A stretch of 64,000 bases of DNA from Fremontodendron californicum. Taxonomy: Eukaryota > Streptophyta > Magnoliopsida > Malvales > Malvaceae. The DNA lies in the NCBI GenBank assembly GCA_030761205.1, contig JAULJL010000002.1:24717010-24781009 (forward strand), in the 5' to 3' direction. A program made the position numbers and the translations under genes. The notes below the pieces were generated by a model, which ran no database searches, was not told where the DNA came from, and saw nothing but the letters and a program-made list of their open reading frames with translations. Shown piece after piece: positions 54,427 through 64,000 of the stretch (positions are counted from its first letter, which is position 1; each line of letters starts with the position of its first letter).

Positions 54427-55842
54427 ATGAAGGATGAACAAGTTGCCCGAATGGAAAAAATGGAAAGGGAACAGAGAGAATTGCGAGAACGGCTAGCAAA
54501 ATCTCAAGCAGAATCTAAGGATCAGATGACTAAACTGATGGAGCTAATGTCTGCTGTAATGAAGGGAAAAGGATACACCGAAAACTTTGTCGCCGGAGAA
54601 GGGTTAGAGGTACAAAAGGGCCAAGATGAGGTAGCAATAAGTGATGCCCAGAACACTGTTAACCCCGTCAATGTCCTAAAATCAGATGATCCGGCTGAAC
54701 AGGCAAAGTTGAAAAGGGTTGCAGTAAATGAGGTTGAGTTGGGAGATTCCCAAGGGAAATATCAGTTGTTAGATGAAAGGCTCCGGGCAATAGAATGAAA
54801 AGATGTATTAGGGAGTGTGGAGGCGAAAGAACGATGCTTGGTCCTCGATTTAGTCATTCCTCCTAAGTTCAAGATCCCTGACTTTGTGAAATATGACGGG
54901 ACGACCGATCCATCAGCCCACATCACTATGTTCTGCCGAAAGATGACAAGTCAGATAGATAATGATAAGCTTTTGATTCACTGCTTTCAGGATAGCCTCA
55001 GCGGGTCCGCAATTAGGTGGTATAGTCAGTTGAGCAAAGATCAGATTCGCTCTTGGAATGATTTGGCTGGGGCTTTTTTAAACCAGTACAAGCATATGAC
55101 CGACAGGACACTTGATCGTCTCACTTTGCAAAATATGGAGAAAAAAGCTACTGAGAGCTTCAAAGAATATGCACAACGGTGGATGAGCCTGGCTGCCCAA
55201 GTACAACCGCCCTTGACACAAAAGGAAATCACTATCCTTTTTGTGAATACACTGCAGGCCCCGTACTATGACAGACTCGTCGGCAATGCTTCGAAGAATT
55301 TTGCGGACATGGTAATTTCAGGGGAGATGATTGAGAATGCTATCAAGAGTGGGAAACTTGAAAGAGAAGGAACATCCAATACCGAGAGAAATAAGGCACC
55401 AAGAAAGAAAGAGGAAGATGTCCAAACTATGGGAGATTTCATCCCATATTCCCAATTTCCCTCATACCAATCATGTTACCCTACTGAGGTATCTCCAAGC
55501 CTTTATCCTTACCTACCTACCCAAACATCTAATCCTATACCAGCCCTTGCAACAAGGCCTACTTCCAGAAAACGATCGCGGGAAAATCAAGAAAGAATTC
55601 CAATCCCAATCCCTGACTTACTGCCATTACTAATAAAGAATCAGTACCTTACCCCGGTACCTTTGAAAATAGCTCCGAATCCATCAGCAAGGAGTTATGA
55701 CCCTGACAGCAAGTGTGATTATCACCTAGGGGTAGTTGGGCATTCAACTGAAATATGCAGACAACTGAAGGAAAGGATTGAAAGTCTTATCCGTGATGGT
55801 ATTTTGATACCGGAGCTTATCGATCAATGGAAGGCCACTTAG
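54427..55842 (+). pseudogene. Ogre gag with a single in-frame TGA
   Basis: One frame of 471 codons plus stop. Residues 1-50 form a coiled coil (EKMEREQRELRERLAKSQAE). LDERLRAIE (codons 115-123) leads to TGA at 54796-54798, where relatives have Gly (GGA to TGA is one change). Then VIPPKFKIPDFVKYDGTTDP opens the gag core (about 145-270), including HCFQDSLSGSAIRWYSQL, SWNDLAGAFLNQYK and SFKEYAQRWMSLAAQVQPPL. It ends with the CDYHLGVVGHSTEIC motif (430-444) and a stop, with no continuation into protease. Apart from the one TGA the frame is clean. Gag would form the virus-like particle. Confidence 0.85.
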
Positions 55843-58739
55843 CCCTAAATCAATTTCTTTCAGGGTTTTAAGGGGAGAATTACTACCTTTGAAGGATGTC
55901 AATAGGAGCATTTTTGACGCATGTAGTTTTATACACTGTGATGATGAAAGCACTTGTCTCATGTTAACATCTACATGAATTAAATGAATTTTAAATGCTT
56001 TGTGTGTGTTGTGTTTTAAATAAACGTGAATTTACAAAAACAAGCATTAAGGAAGTTTTAATAATGGATAGTCTCAAGGAGATTGATGATCAGTGTTAGA
56101 AATGACCCAACACCATCCCCCTCTTTTTTGGGCTTCTCTATACCTAAACCTTGAATCAATAACACTTGAAAGACCTAATGCTTCAAGGAAAAATGAATGA
56201 AAAAAGAGAAGCATTGTCATTGCAAAATAAGCAAGGATGTAAATCCTAGTCTAGGCTATGAACAAAGGAACAAACTTTTTGAAATTTTTTGAATTCCTTG
56301 AAAATCAAACAAATGAGACATTCTTTCAAGAATCCAGATTTTGATAATTTGGTGTGTGTCAGGATTGTGCTAAAACCATTCATGACCTTTCCCAATGACC
56401 ACAAAACACTAATTGCCCAGACATCACTTCATGATTGACACCTTGGGGCACAATGATTAAACTAGATTATCCCTTGTCCCAGAGAAAACCTGCTTTTGGG
56501 TCATGTTTTCCTTGTCTCTTCAAAGAACTCAGATTGGAAACTCAGCCTTTTCAAAACAGACCTAGACTTGCCATGTTCCTCGTTGATACAAATTCGCATG
56601 GATAATCAAATTGGGGCATCATATGTGGAAATGATGGATACATAGTGAAGAAGGATGGGCTAATGCATGAATCATTGGGGGCATGCGACGAAAAAAACAA
56701 AAAAAAAAGAAAAAAAAAGAAAAAGAAAAATCATGATATCATGCATATGAGAATTCGGATGATTCCAAAGTGCAAAATGAAATTCTGAATATCTATTTCC
56801 CCTGAGGATTGCTTTTCAATGAGAATATTTGGGCTTGATATGATGAATGGCCATCTTTCATATCCATTTCACAAGAAAAAAATTATTATCCATAGTCACC
56901 CCTTTTGAGCCAAAAGAATTCTTAATTCTTTGAACCCTGATCAAGGATTACCCTCTACACTGGGGGGCAAATGCGAGGAAAGATCTTTTCAAAGATCATT
57001 GAGAAATGAGTGACAGCTCAGGGACAGACACAAAGCAAATGGAGCCCCGAATAAATACGGGCGCACTCTGTCAAAGAAAAAAGAAGAGGAAAAGATGACG
57101 AAATGAAAGCCAAGAAAAACAAACAAATAACACAATAAAAAAATGTGTGTGAAAGACATGGCAAATTGAAAGCCAAAAGCAAGGAAGAAAAAGAGCAAAA
57201 TCAAAAAGAAAGAAATGTCCAAGAAGAGACACATGCTTCAAAGAAAATCCTCTTCAAGAAAGGATCCTTGATCTGATTACCCTCAAACACATATTTTGGG
57301 CCTATTTATCCTTTCTTTCTGAATCCTGAGCCATGGCCTACATTACGTGCTTTAAAAGTCCATTTTGATCAAGCATGAATGTTTAATTTGAAGGGTTTTC
57401 CTCAGATTTTATCCCATCTTATCAAATTCTCATTTCACTAAGGAAGAATTTAGAATTCTCAAGTGCATGGTAAAAAAAAAAGAGAAAAATTGAAAAGAAT
57501 GGGACTCTAGGGCGAAAACCCAAAAAAACGGGCGGTCTAGAGTAGAATGGGAATTTTCGATGCCATCGATGATAGTGCCGATACCCCAAAAGAAAAGATC
57601 TTATTAAAGGAGTGGTCATCGAGGAACATCTAGGAATTCCTGAACCCCCCAAATTGTCAGCTCTCATTCGGAGGATTGTCTTCAAAAACTGAAACTTTGT
57701 TCCCAAGATTAAACTTTCCGGTTTAAACATCCCAGCCAATCTTGATGCTTGACAAAATGCCTTGATATGGAAACTAAAAGAATGTTGAATTTGTTTGGTT
57801 CTCAATGAATTCATGATTTATAAAACCTGTTCCATTTGTGAGCCTAGAAGGGATATACATTTTTGTCATGAAGTTTTCCTGGAAAAGCCAGAATCTTGTT
57901 ATACCAAGCCTTGCCAATCCAGTTGAAAAAACCCAGATTGATACTTAGAGAAATTTCTAACAATGATCATCAGTCTTCAAAAGATTTGTACATCACACAT
58001 TGTGGGGTTAATATTTTTTGTTCAGAAGTTTTCAAAATGCGAAAACAAATAAAAAGATTTTTTTTGAAATACCCATTTTGATGTTGGCATGAGACAAGGA
58101 TTTTTCTAACTCAAAGGTGTAGAACTGCCAGGATAGGTCTTGACTTCCAGATATGAGAAGAAGAAATAGAACCCGGTTCAGATCTCTGTTGATGAAAGTT
58201 TGAAAAACTGTTGGGGCAAAGAGAATAGCCAAAATGAATTGAAGATATACTCTGATTTGAAGAGGAAAAATGAATTTGAAAGGCTAAGCCAAAGTCTAGA
58301 AAAACAGCCGGGGGCACTTGCATCACTCATGAGCACTCATCTCTTTATCGAGCTTTTGCATCTGCACAGTGTCGGCAAACATTTGCATCATTCATGGGTA
58401 TTTGCATTGGCATTATTCCATAAGCATCTGTATTTTACCTTTACATTTACATTCTTCATGGAATTCGTATTTGTGTCATCTTAAGCAATTGCATCATTTC
58501 TAGAATCATTGCATTTTCATTACTGTGTGGTAATTGTAGTTACACCATTCATAAACCAGTTACATGAACACAATTAGTAGGGGCATCTGCATCATGAAAC
58601 ATGGGCATCAATCCAAGTCATTTACATTTGCATTAAAGACATTTGCACCAGTTTAAGTCATTTCGTGTCTTATTCAACACCTGCATCTGCATCAAAAAGC
58701 ATTCGCATCTTCTCAAAATCGTTAGGGTAATTTTCAACA
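55843..58739 (+). other. Ogre internal region where pol would be, no coding domain seen
   Basis: About 2.9 kb. I looked for the aspartic protease, reverse transcriptase (Y-x-D-D), RNase H and integrase signatures and saw none in any frame. It contains A/G-rich tracts (56695-56730 and 57060-57200). The largest minus-strand frames are incidental. It resembles the 3' non-coding tail of Ogre elements rather than decayed pol. Confidence 0.65.
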
Positions 58740-60075
58740 ATTCTTCAAAGAACATTTTTAAGACCTCCGGGCATAATTTTTCAAATCACAGGTAAGACCT
58801 CCGGGCAATATCTTTAAGACCTCCGGGCAACATCTTTAAGACCTCCGGGCATAACTTTTTTCAGGGGTAAGGCCTTCGGGCACTATTCTTAAGACCTCCG
58901 GGCATCATTTTTAAAGTCGCATACAGCGCATTTTTTCCAAATTATGGGTAAGGCCTCCGGGCACCATTCTTAAGACCTCCGGGCATCATTTTTAAAGTCG
59001 CATACAGCGCATTTCTTCCAAATCACGGGTAAGGCCTCCGGGCACCATTCTTAAGACCTCCGGGCATCATTTTTAAAGTCGCATACAGCGCATTTCTTCC
59101 AAATTATGGGTAAGGCCTCCGGGCACCATTCTTAAGACCTCCGGGCATCATTTTTAAAGTCGCATACAGCGCATTTCTTCCAAATCACGGGTAAGGCCTC
59201 CGGGCACCATTCTTAAGACCTCCGGGCATCATTTTTAAAGTCGCGTACAGCGCATTTCTTCCAAATTATGGGCAAGGCCTCCGGGCACCATTCTTAAGAC
59301 CTCCGGGCATCATTTTTAAAGTCGCATACAGCGCATTTCTTCCAAATTATGGGTAAGGCCTCCGGGCACCATTCTTAAGACCTCGGGGCATCATTTTTAA
59401 AGTCGCATACAGCGCATTTCTTCCAAATCACGGGTAAGGCCTCCGAGCACCATTCTTAAAACCTCCGGGCATCATTTTTAAAGTCGCATACAGCGCATTT
59501 TTTTCAAATCACAGGTAAGACCTCCGGGCACCAATTTTTAAGACCTCCGGGCACCATTTTAAGACCTCCGGGCATAATTTTTCAAATCACAGGTAAGACC
59601 TCCGGGCAACATCTTTAAGACCTCCGGGCATAACTCTTTTTTTCAGGGGTAAGGCCTATGGGCACCATTTTTAAGACCTCCGGGCATAATTTTTCAAATC
59701 ACAGGTAAGACCTCCGGGCAACATCTTTAAGACCTCCGGGCATTATTTTTTTTTAGGGGTAAGACCTTCGGGCACTAATTTTTAAGACCTCCGGGCATAA
59801 TTTTTTTCAAATCATAGGTAAGACCTCTGGGCAACATCTTTAAGACCTCCGGGCATAACTTTTTTCAGGGGTAAGACCTCCGGGCACCAATTTTTAAGAC
59901 CTCCGGGCATAATTTTTCAAATCACAGGTAAGACCTCCGGGCAACATCTTTAAGACCTCCGGGCATAACTTTTTTCAGGGGTAAGACCTCCGGGCACCAA
60001 TTTTTAAGACCTCCGGGCACCAATTTTTAAGACCTCCGGGCACTATTTTAAGACCTTCGAGCACCAATTTTAAAG
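58740..60075. repeat. Minisatellite with 81-bp higher-order repeat (AAGACCTCCGGGCA motif)
   Basis: The basic motif TAAGACCTCCGGGCA recurs about 45 times. In 58913-59560 two motifs and an AAAGTCGCATACAGCGCATT spacer form an exact 81-bp unit, at 58913, 58994, 59075, 59156, 59237, 59318, 59399 and 59480. From 59560 to 60060 longer 110-120-bp units use AATCACAGGTAAGACC and TTTTTCAGGGGTAAGACC spacers. Every reading frame of the 81-bp unit has a stop on both strands, so it is not a repeat protein. It lies directly before the 3' LTR, where the other two gypsy-type elements of the window also have arrays. Confidence 0.95.
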
Positions 60076-60182
60076 CCCTTCGAGCATAAATTTTTCTTTT
60101 GAAATCGAATTCATTCCCTTAAGACGAATCGAGCCTTGTTTAGGCAGGGAATTCAATTTAAGGACAAAATCTTCAATTTATT

Positions 60183-60340
60183 GTTTTTAAAAAAAATGAA
60201 AAAAGAGAAAATAGAAAAAAAATAAAAAAAATAAAAAAAATAAAAAAAAAGGAAAAAAGAAAAATGAAAAAAAGAAGAAAGAAGAAAAAAATGAAAAAAT
60301 GAAAAATAGAAAATGAAAAAAATTAAAATGAAAAAGAAAC
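60183..60340. repeat. A/G-only purine tract, about 150 bp
   Basis: Almost pure GAAAAA-type sequence. A similar tract sits inside the related LTR at 4050-4115. It produces Phe-rich open frames on the minus strand that are not genes. Confidence 0.85.
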
Positions 60341-60430
60341 CCCTTTCCCTTTCCTTCACATGTGATGTCACTGACCGTAAAAATTAGTGTCGGTTTATCT
60401 TTGCCTGATTCCTGATTCTCAGCAATACCC

Positions 60431-60443
60431 AAAGAGGGGCAGC
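60431..60443 (+). other. Polypurine tract of the Ogre-type element
   Basis: AAAGAGGGGCAGC directly precedes the 3' LTR start, the expected plus-strand primer. Confidence 0.8.
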
Positions 60444-63400
60444 TGTAGACACCTAATTTTGTCCGGACCACTAAACAGGTATGTTTTCTTCCCATATTGA
60501 TGTTCCCAAGTGTAAAAAGACTGTTTTCATCCTGCAGGTGGTACTCCGAGACTTAGTTTAAGAGGGCGAGCACAAAAAGTCAAACTTGAAAAAAAGTCAT
60601 CCCCGAAAAAGTCAACCCCGAAAAAGTCAACCCCAGAAAGTCAACTACTGAAAAAGTCAACCCACTTTCAAAATCAAGATTTTAAGTTCAATTGAAAAAT
60701 GGCGAAAGAATTTTGATAATCCGAGGTCTACATTGAAAGATATGGAGTTCGGAAGTTGGGATTTGGAGATTCAGTAGAAAGGAAACCCTAATCCGAGAAA
60801 TTTGGGGAAAAGTGCTTAAACGATCAAACTGGTCGAAATTGAAGGTTCCAAATGAAAGATAAGCACTGACTATGGGTAATGGAGAAGTCACTTGCAAGAA
60901 AAACCGAAAAAAAGTCAATCAGGGAGAAAACCGAGAATTAGGGTTTTTAGTGGATTTCGGTGAAATCGGGAAGAATCACAGAAACGGCCCGACTTGGTAA
61001 GACCAAAGCCCCCAATGGATGAGGAATGATTAAAAAGGATGGCCCAAGGCTCAGATTGAAGAAAATCTGAAAATCGGACTTGTTTTGAGCAAAACCGGGT
61101 TTCGGAGGTTAAAGGGTAAAATTGGAAAAATTTGGGAAAAATAGCAAATGGACTCCGAAAATTATGGAAAATTTGTCAATCTCATTCTTAAATCATTTGA
61201 AAGAGATTGGAGAAAGAAAATCTTGATTCCGAGTTCGTTTGCAAAGTGGCCAAATCCCGGGCTTCTTATGCAGTAATTCAAAAAGATAAATCCCGGAAAA
61301 ATAGCAAATGGACTCCAAAAATTCTGAAATTTGACAAATCTCATTTTTAAATTATTTGGAAGAGATTGGCGAAAGAAAATCTTGATTCCGAGTTCGTTTG
61401 CAAAATGGCCAAATCCCGGGCCTCCTATGCAGTAATTGAAGCCGATAAATCCCAAAAAAATACCAAATGAGCTCCAAAAATTATGAAAACTTCCAGATCA
61501 CACTTTTTAATTATTTTGAAGAGATTGGTGAAGAAAAATCTTGATTTGGAGCTCGTTTAAAAAATGGTAAAATGTAGGGGCATAAAAGGGCATTTTTGGG
61601 AAGAAAAAATCCAAATAAATAGCAAACGGACTCGGATAATTTTGAAAACTTCCAGAACTCAATATTTTATTATTTTGGAAGTATTAAAAAAAGAAAAATT
61701 GAATTTGGAGTCCGTTTGATATTTATTTGCATCCGGGGGGCAAAATGGTCATTTCACCCAAGCAACCGAAAAGGGCTTTTTTGGCCCTTCAAAAAAATCA
61801 GAGTTGGGCTGGAAAAGAGAAGTGCTGGCATGCCCAAGCCCAAAGAAAGGAGGAAGCTTCTAATTTTTTTTTTTTTTTAATCAAGTGGTTAAAAATCAAG
61901 AGTTAGTTAACCATTCTCTTTGATCAAGCCATGGTGATTAAACCACATAGGTTAAGAAAGATGTCAACATTATTTTTGCATAGCTGTAATTTGAGAGGGC
62001 TGAGATGCTAATCTAAAGGTGGTAATTTCATGACTTTTCATCTTGAATTATTGGCCATTTGATGGAAATTAGGTTACACAAAAATGACAACATCTTGGAG
62101 GCTATATAACCATGCATTAAGGCTAGCCCTAAGGGGAGAGAGGCAGATTTTGGTTTCTTCTTTTCCATTTTGGCTGATTTCTCTTAGTTTTTCTTAGTTT
62201 TTATTTTCTTGGTTGAGAGCAAAAAAAGAAAAGTTTAGAAATAAAGGAAAGTTTGAAGAGAAAAGCTTGAAATATTAGCTTCTTGAGGTTGCTCTTTAGC
62301 ACCAACTCTTGCACTTTCATTTTCTATTCTTGTTTTTTGCTATTTTAATCTCTACTTGGTGAGTTTTCATTTTAAAATAATGTTTCTTGTTCTTCCTTCA
62401 TTTCCTTTCTTAAGTATATTTTTTTTACATTTTGTTTTTACAATAAACTCACCATGGCCAAATGGCCTACATTATTTATTTTAAGTTGTTGTTTCAATTC
62501 ATTTTACCATATTGTTTATGCTATTTTCTTTGTTTTTGATGTTTTAAGTGTTATGTTATTTCATGTTCTTAAGTTATATTTAATTTGGTTGCTTTGTTTG
62601 TTGCCATTTATGTCTTAGATATCATGTTTTTGCATTTTTAATTTTCTGTTTTCATGTTGTTTAAATTTGAGCATGTTTTAGAGTTAGCATATTAAGTGTT
62701 TGTGAAAATGCTTGTGTGATTCTTTGCATGATTCTTGTTTTATATCTTAGTGAGCATGTTTTAGATTTGGTATATTAGGTGTTTGTGGAAATGCTTGTGT
62801 GATTTTTGTGTTATGACTTAGTTTTTCATGCTAGCATACCAAGTGTTTGTGAAAATGCCATGCTTGTTGGAGCTTGGGGCCATTTGGCTACTCCATGTGT
62901 TTTGCATTGTGTGTTGTATTTTTTGTCATGCTAGTTGTTAGGTTTTTGCATTTGCATGATATTTGGTTGGATTTTTGAATTAAGCATGCCTTGTGTTTGT
63001 GAAAATGCCATGCATGTCTTAGGTCTAGGTTACATTAAATGCCATGCAAGTTCATGTTAGGTCTAGGCCATATTATTTATGTCATGCATTTTCCTTACAT
63101 TTAGGTTTAGATCCATGCATTTCATGCATTATGTTTTCTGCATTGTTTCATGCATTTCATGTTCATGCCACTTGAATAATGACTTGAGCCAATTAATGGT
63201 TCAAAGTCATGCTCTCTTGAGCACACTTGTGGAAAATTAAGTTTGTCAAATTGATTATTCTACCTTTGTGATTTTTTTTACTTAGCCAATTTTTATCTAA
63301 CTTTCAAAAAGTCCTAGCTACTGCTTTCAAGTCATTTTATGAGTTTCAAATATTTTTATTTTTATTTTTAAATGATTTTATCAAAGACAAAAAAAATGTG

Positions 63401-64000
63401 TTGGCAAAGCAGTTTTTTTTTCACCCAAAACTCGTACATCTCCGATTTTTCTGGGAATTCATCTTTGATCAGAAAATTAAGCCAATTTTTTCTCATGTAG
63501 TTTTATATGTCCTGAGTCTCCAGTATTTTTTTTAGAATTTTTGGAATTTTTAAAAATAGGGTAAAAAATCGTGGATTAAAACTGGACAGTGGAGTCAGGA
63601 TTGAATTTAAAGAAAAACAAAGCAGTTTTTTCTCCTCCAAAAACTCGTACATCTCTGATTTTTCTGGGAATACATCTTTGATCAAAAAATTAAGCCGATT
63701 GTTTCTCGTGTAGTTTTAAATGTCGTGAGTCTCCAGTATTTTTTTCAGAATTTTTGGAATTTTTTAAAATAGGGTAAAAAATCGTGGATTAAAACTGGAC
63801 AGTGGAGTCAGAATTGAATTTAAAGAAAAACAAAGCAGTTTTTTCTCCTCCAAAAACTCGTACATCTCTGATTTTTTTGGGAATTCATCTTTGATTCGAA
63901 AATTAAGCCGATTTTTTTTCGTGTAGTTTTACATGTTCTGAGTTTCCAGTATTTTTTTTAGAATTTTTGAAATTTTTAAAAATAGGATAAAAATTCGTGG
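60444..64000 (+). repeat. 3' LTR of the Ogre-type element, runs off the window
   Basis: Collinear with 46256-49812 at a constant offset of 14188 apart from single-base indels. About 1.28 kb of LTR should remain beyond the window, followed by the right copy of the target duplication (left flank GATAT at 46251-46255). Confidence 0.95.

Larger units (their letters stand above)
46256..64000 (+). mobile_element. Large Ogre-type (Tat lineage) non-autonomous LTR retrotransposon
   Basis: A 4833-bp 5' LTR, primer site, about 9.35-kb internal region with two gag-related ORFs, a 1.3-kb repeat array and purine tract, then a 3' LTR from 60444 that leaves the window. By eye about 20 differences separate the LTRs over the 3557 comparable bases, so insertion is recent. 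Very long LTRs, an extra ORF upstream of gag and a probable tRNA-Arg primer site fit the Ogre group. No protease, reverse transcriptase, RNase H or integrase motif was found, so it needs enzymes from a relative. Confidence 0.9.

Noticed and set aside
57422..57814. 130-codon minus-strand frame as a possible antisense gene of the Ogre element
   Set aside because: No recognisable domain. Antisense genes occur in some Tat-lineage elements, but nothing here supports it beyond length.
55843..58739. Hidden pol (reverse transcriptase or integrase)
   Set aside because: I searched by eye for Y-x-D-D, protease D-S/T-G and integrase HHCC/DDE landmarks and found none. A profile search could still reveal very decayed pieces.
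58740..60075. CRISPR-like or coding repeat array
   Set aside because: Repeats and spacers are both repeated, unlike CRISPR, and the context is a plant retrotransposon. Every frame of the 81-bp unit contains a stop on both strands.
60153..60495. Phe-rich minus-strand frames resembling membrane segments
   Set aside because: They are the complement of an A/G-only tract beside the polypurine tract.

Overview
This is plant nuclear DNA, almost certainly from a dicot. It is very AT-rich, has spliced gene fragments with GT-AG introns, and is packed with nested plant transposons (CACTA, hAT-type MITEs, Ty3/gypsy elements of the Athila/Tat/Ogre type). Only one host gene looks intact: a land-plant CC-type (ROXY-class) glutaredoxin at 18507-18881 on the minus strand. 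Nearly everything else is mobile DNA of different ages. I see no tRNA, rRNA or CRISPR array.

Left part (1-11.9 kb). Positions 1-2933 look like the right end of a CACTA element. It ends in an inverted CACTA terminus and carries intron-containing fragments of two unrelated host genes: a small C2-domain protein and the chloroplast protease DEG8. Both are damaged. Next comes the 3' end and LTR of an old Ogre-like element (2934-6562), a decayed RPA-like (DUF223) gene on the minus strand, a copia/TRIM-like double LTR with a GAAAA target duplication, two hAT-type elements and a TIR MITE.

Middle (11.9-21.1 kb). A non-autonomous gypsy element (11885-15820) has a gag whose conserved Trp codons became TAG. 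It is followed by a small hAT MITE, a solo Athila-like LTR, and then the glutaredoxin gene with its upstream region.

Right-middle (21.2-46.3 kb). A second CACTA element starts at 21158. Its TNP2 transposase is split by a 10-kb complex of Athila-like LARD (large retrotransposon derivative) sequences flanked by GTTAC. Its second gene is split by a 2.6-kb solo LTR flanked by TACTC, and it is split again at 39710 by a tandem LTR-internal-LTR-internal LARD array.

Right end (46.3-64 kb). A young, very large Ogre-type retrotransposon sits inside that LARD array. Its LTRs are 4.8 kb and nearly identical where both are visible. It carries two gag-related ORFs but no recognisable pol, and a 1.3-kb minisatellite with an exact 81-bp higher-order repeat just before the 3' LTR. 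It runs off the window end.

The nesting gives a relative order: CACTA-2 is older than its LTR insertions, and the LARD array is older than the Ogre. The most unusual structure is the 24323-34284 complex. There, two LTRs of one family lie tail to tail as an inverted pair, with both LTR starts facing out, between a matching 5-bp target duplication. I found no intact novel multi-gene system.
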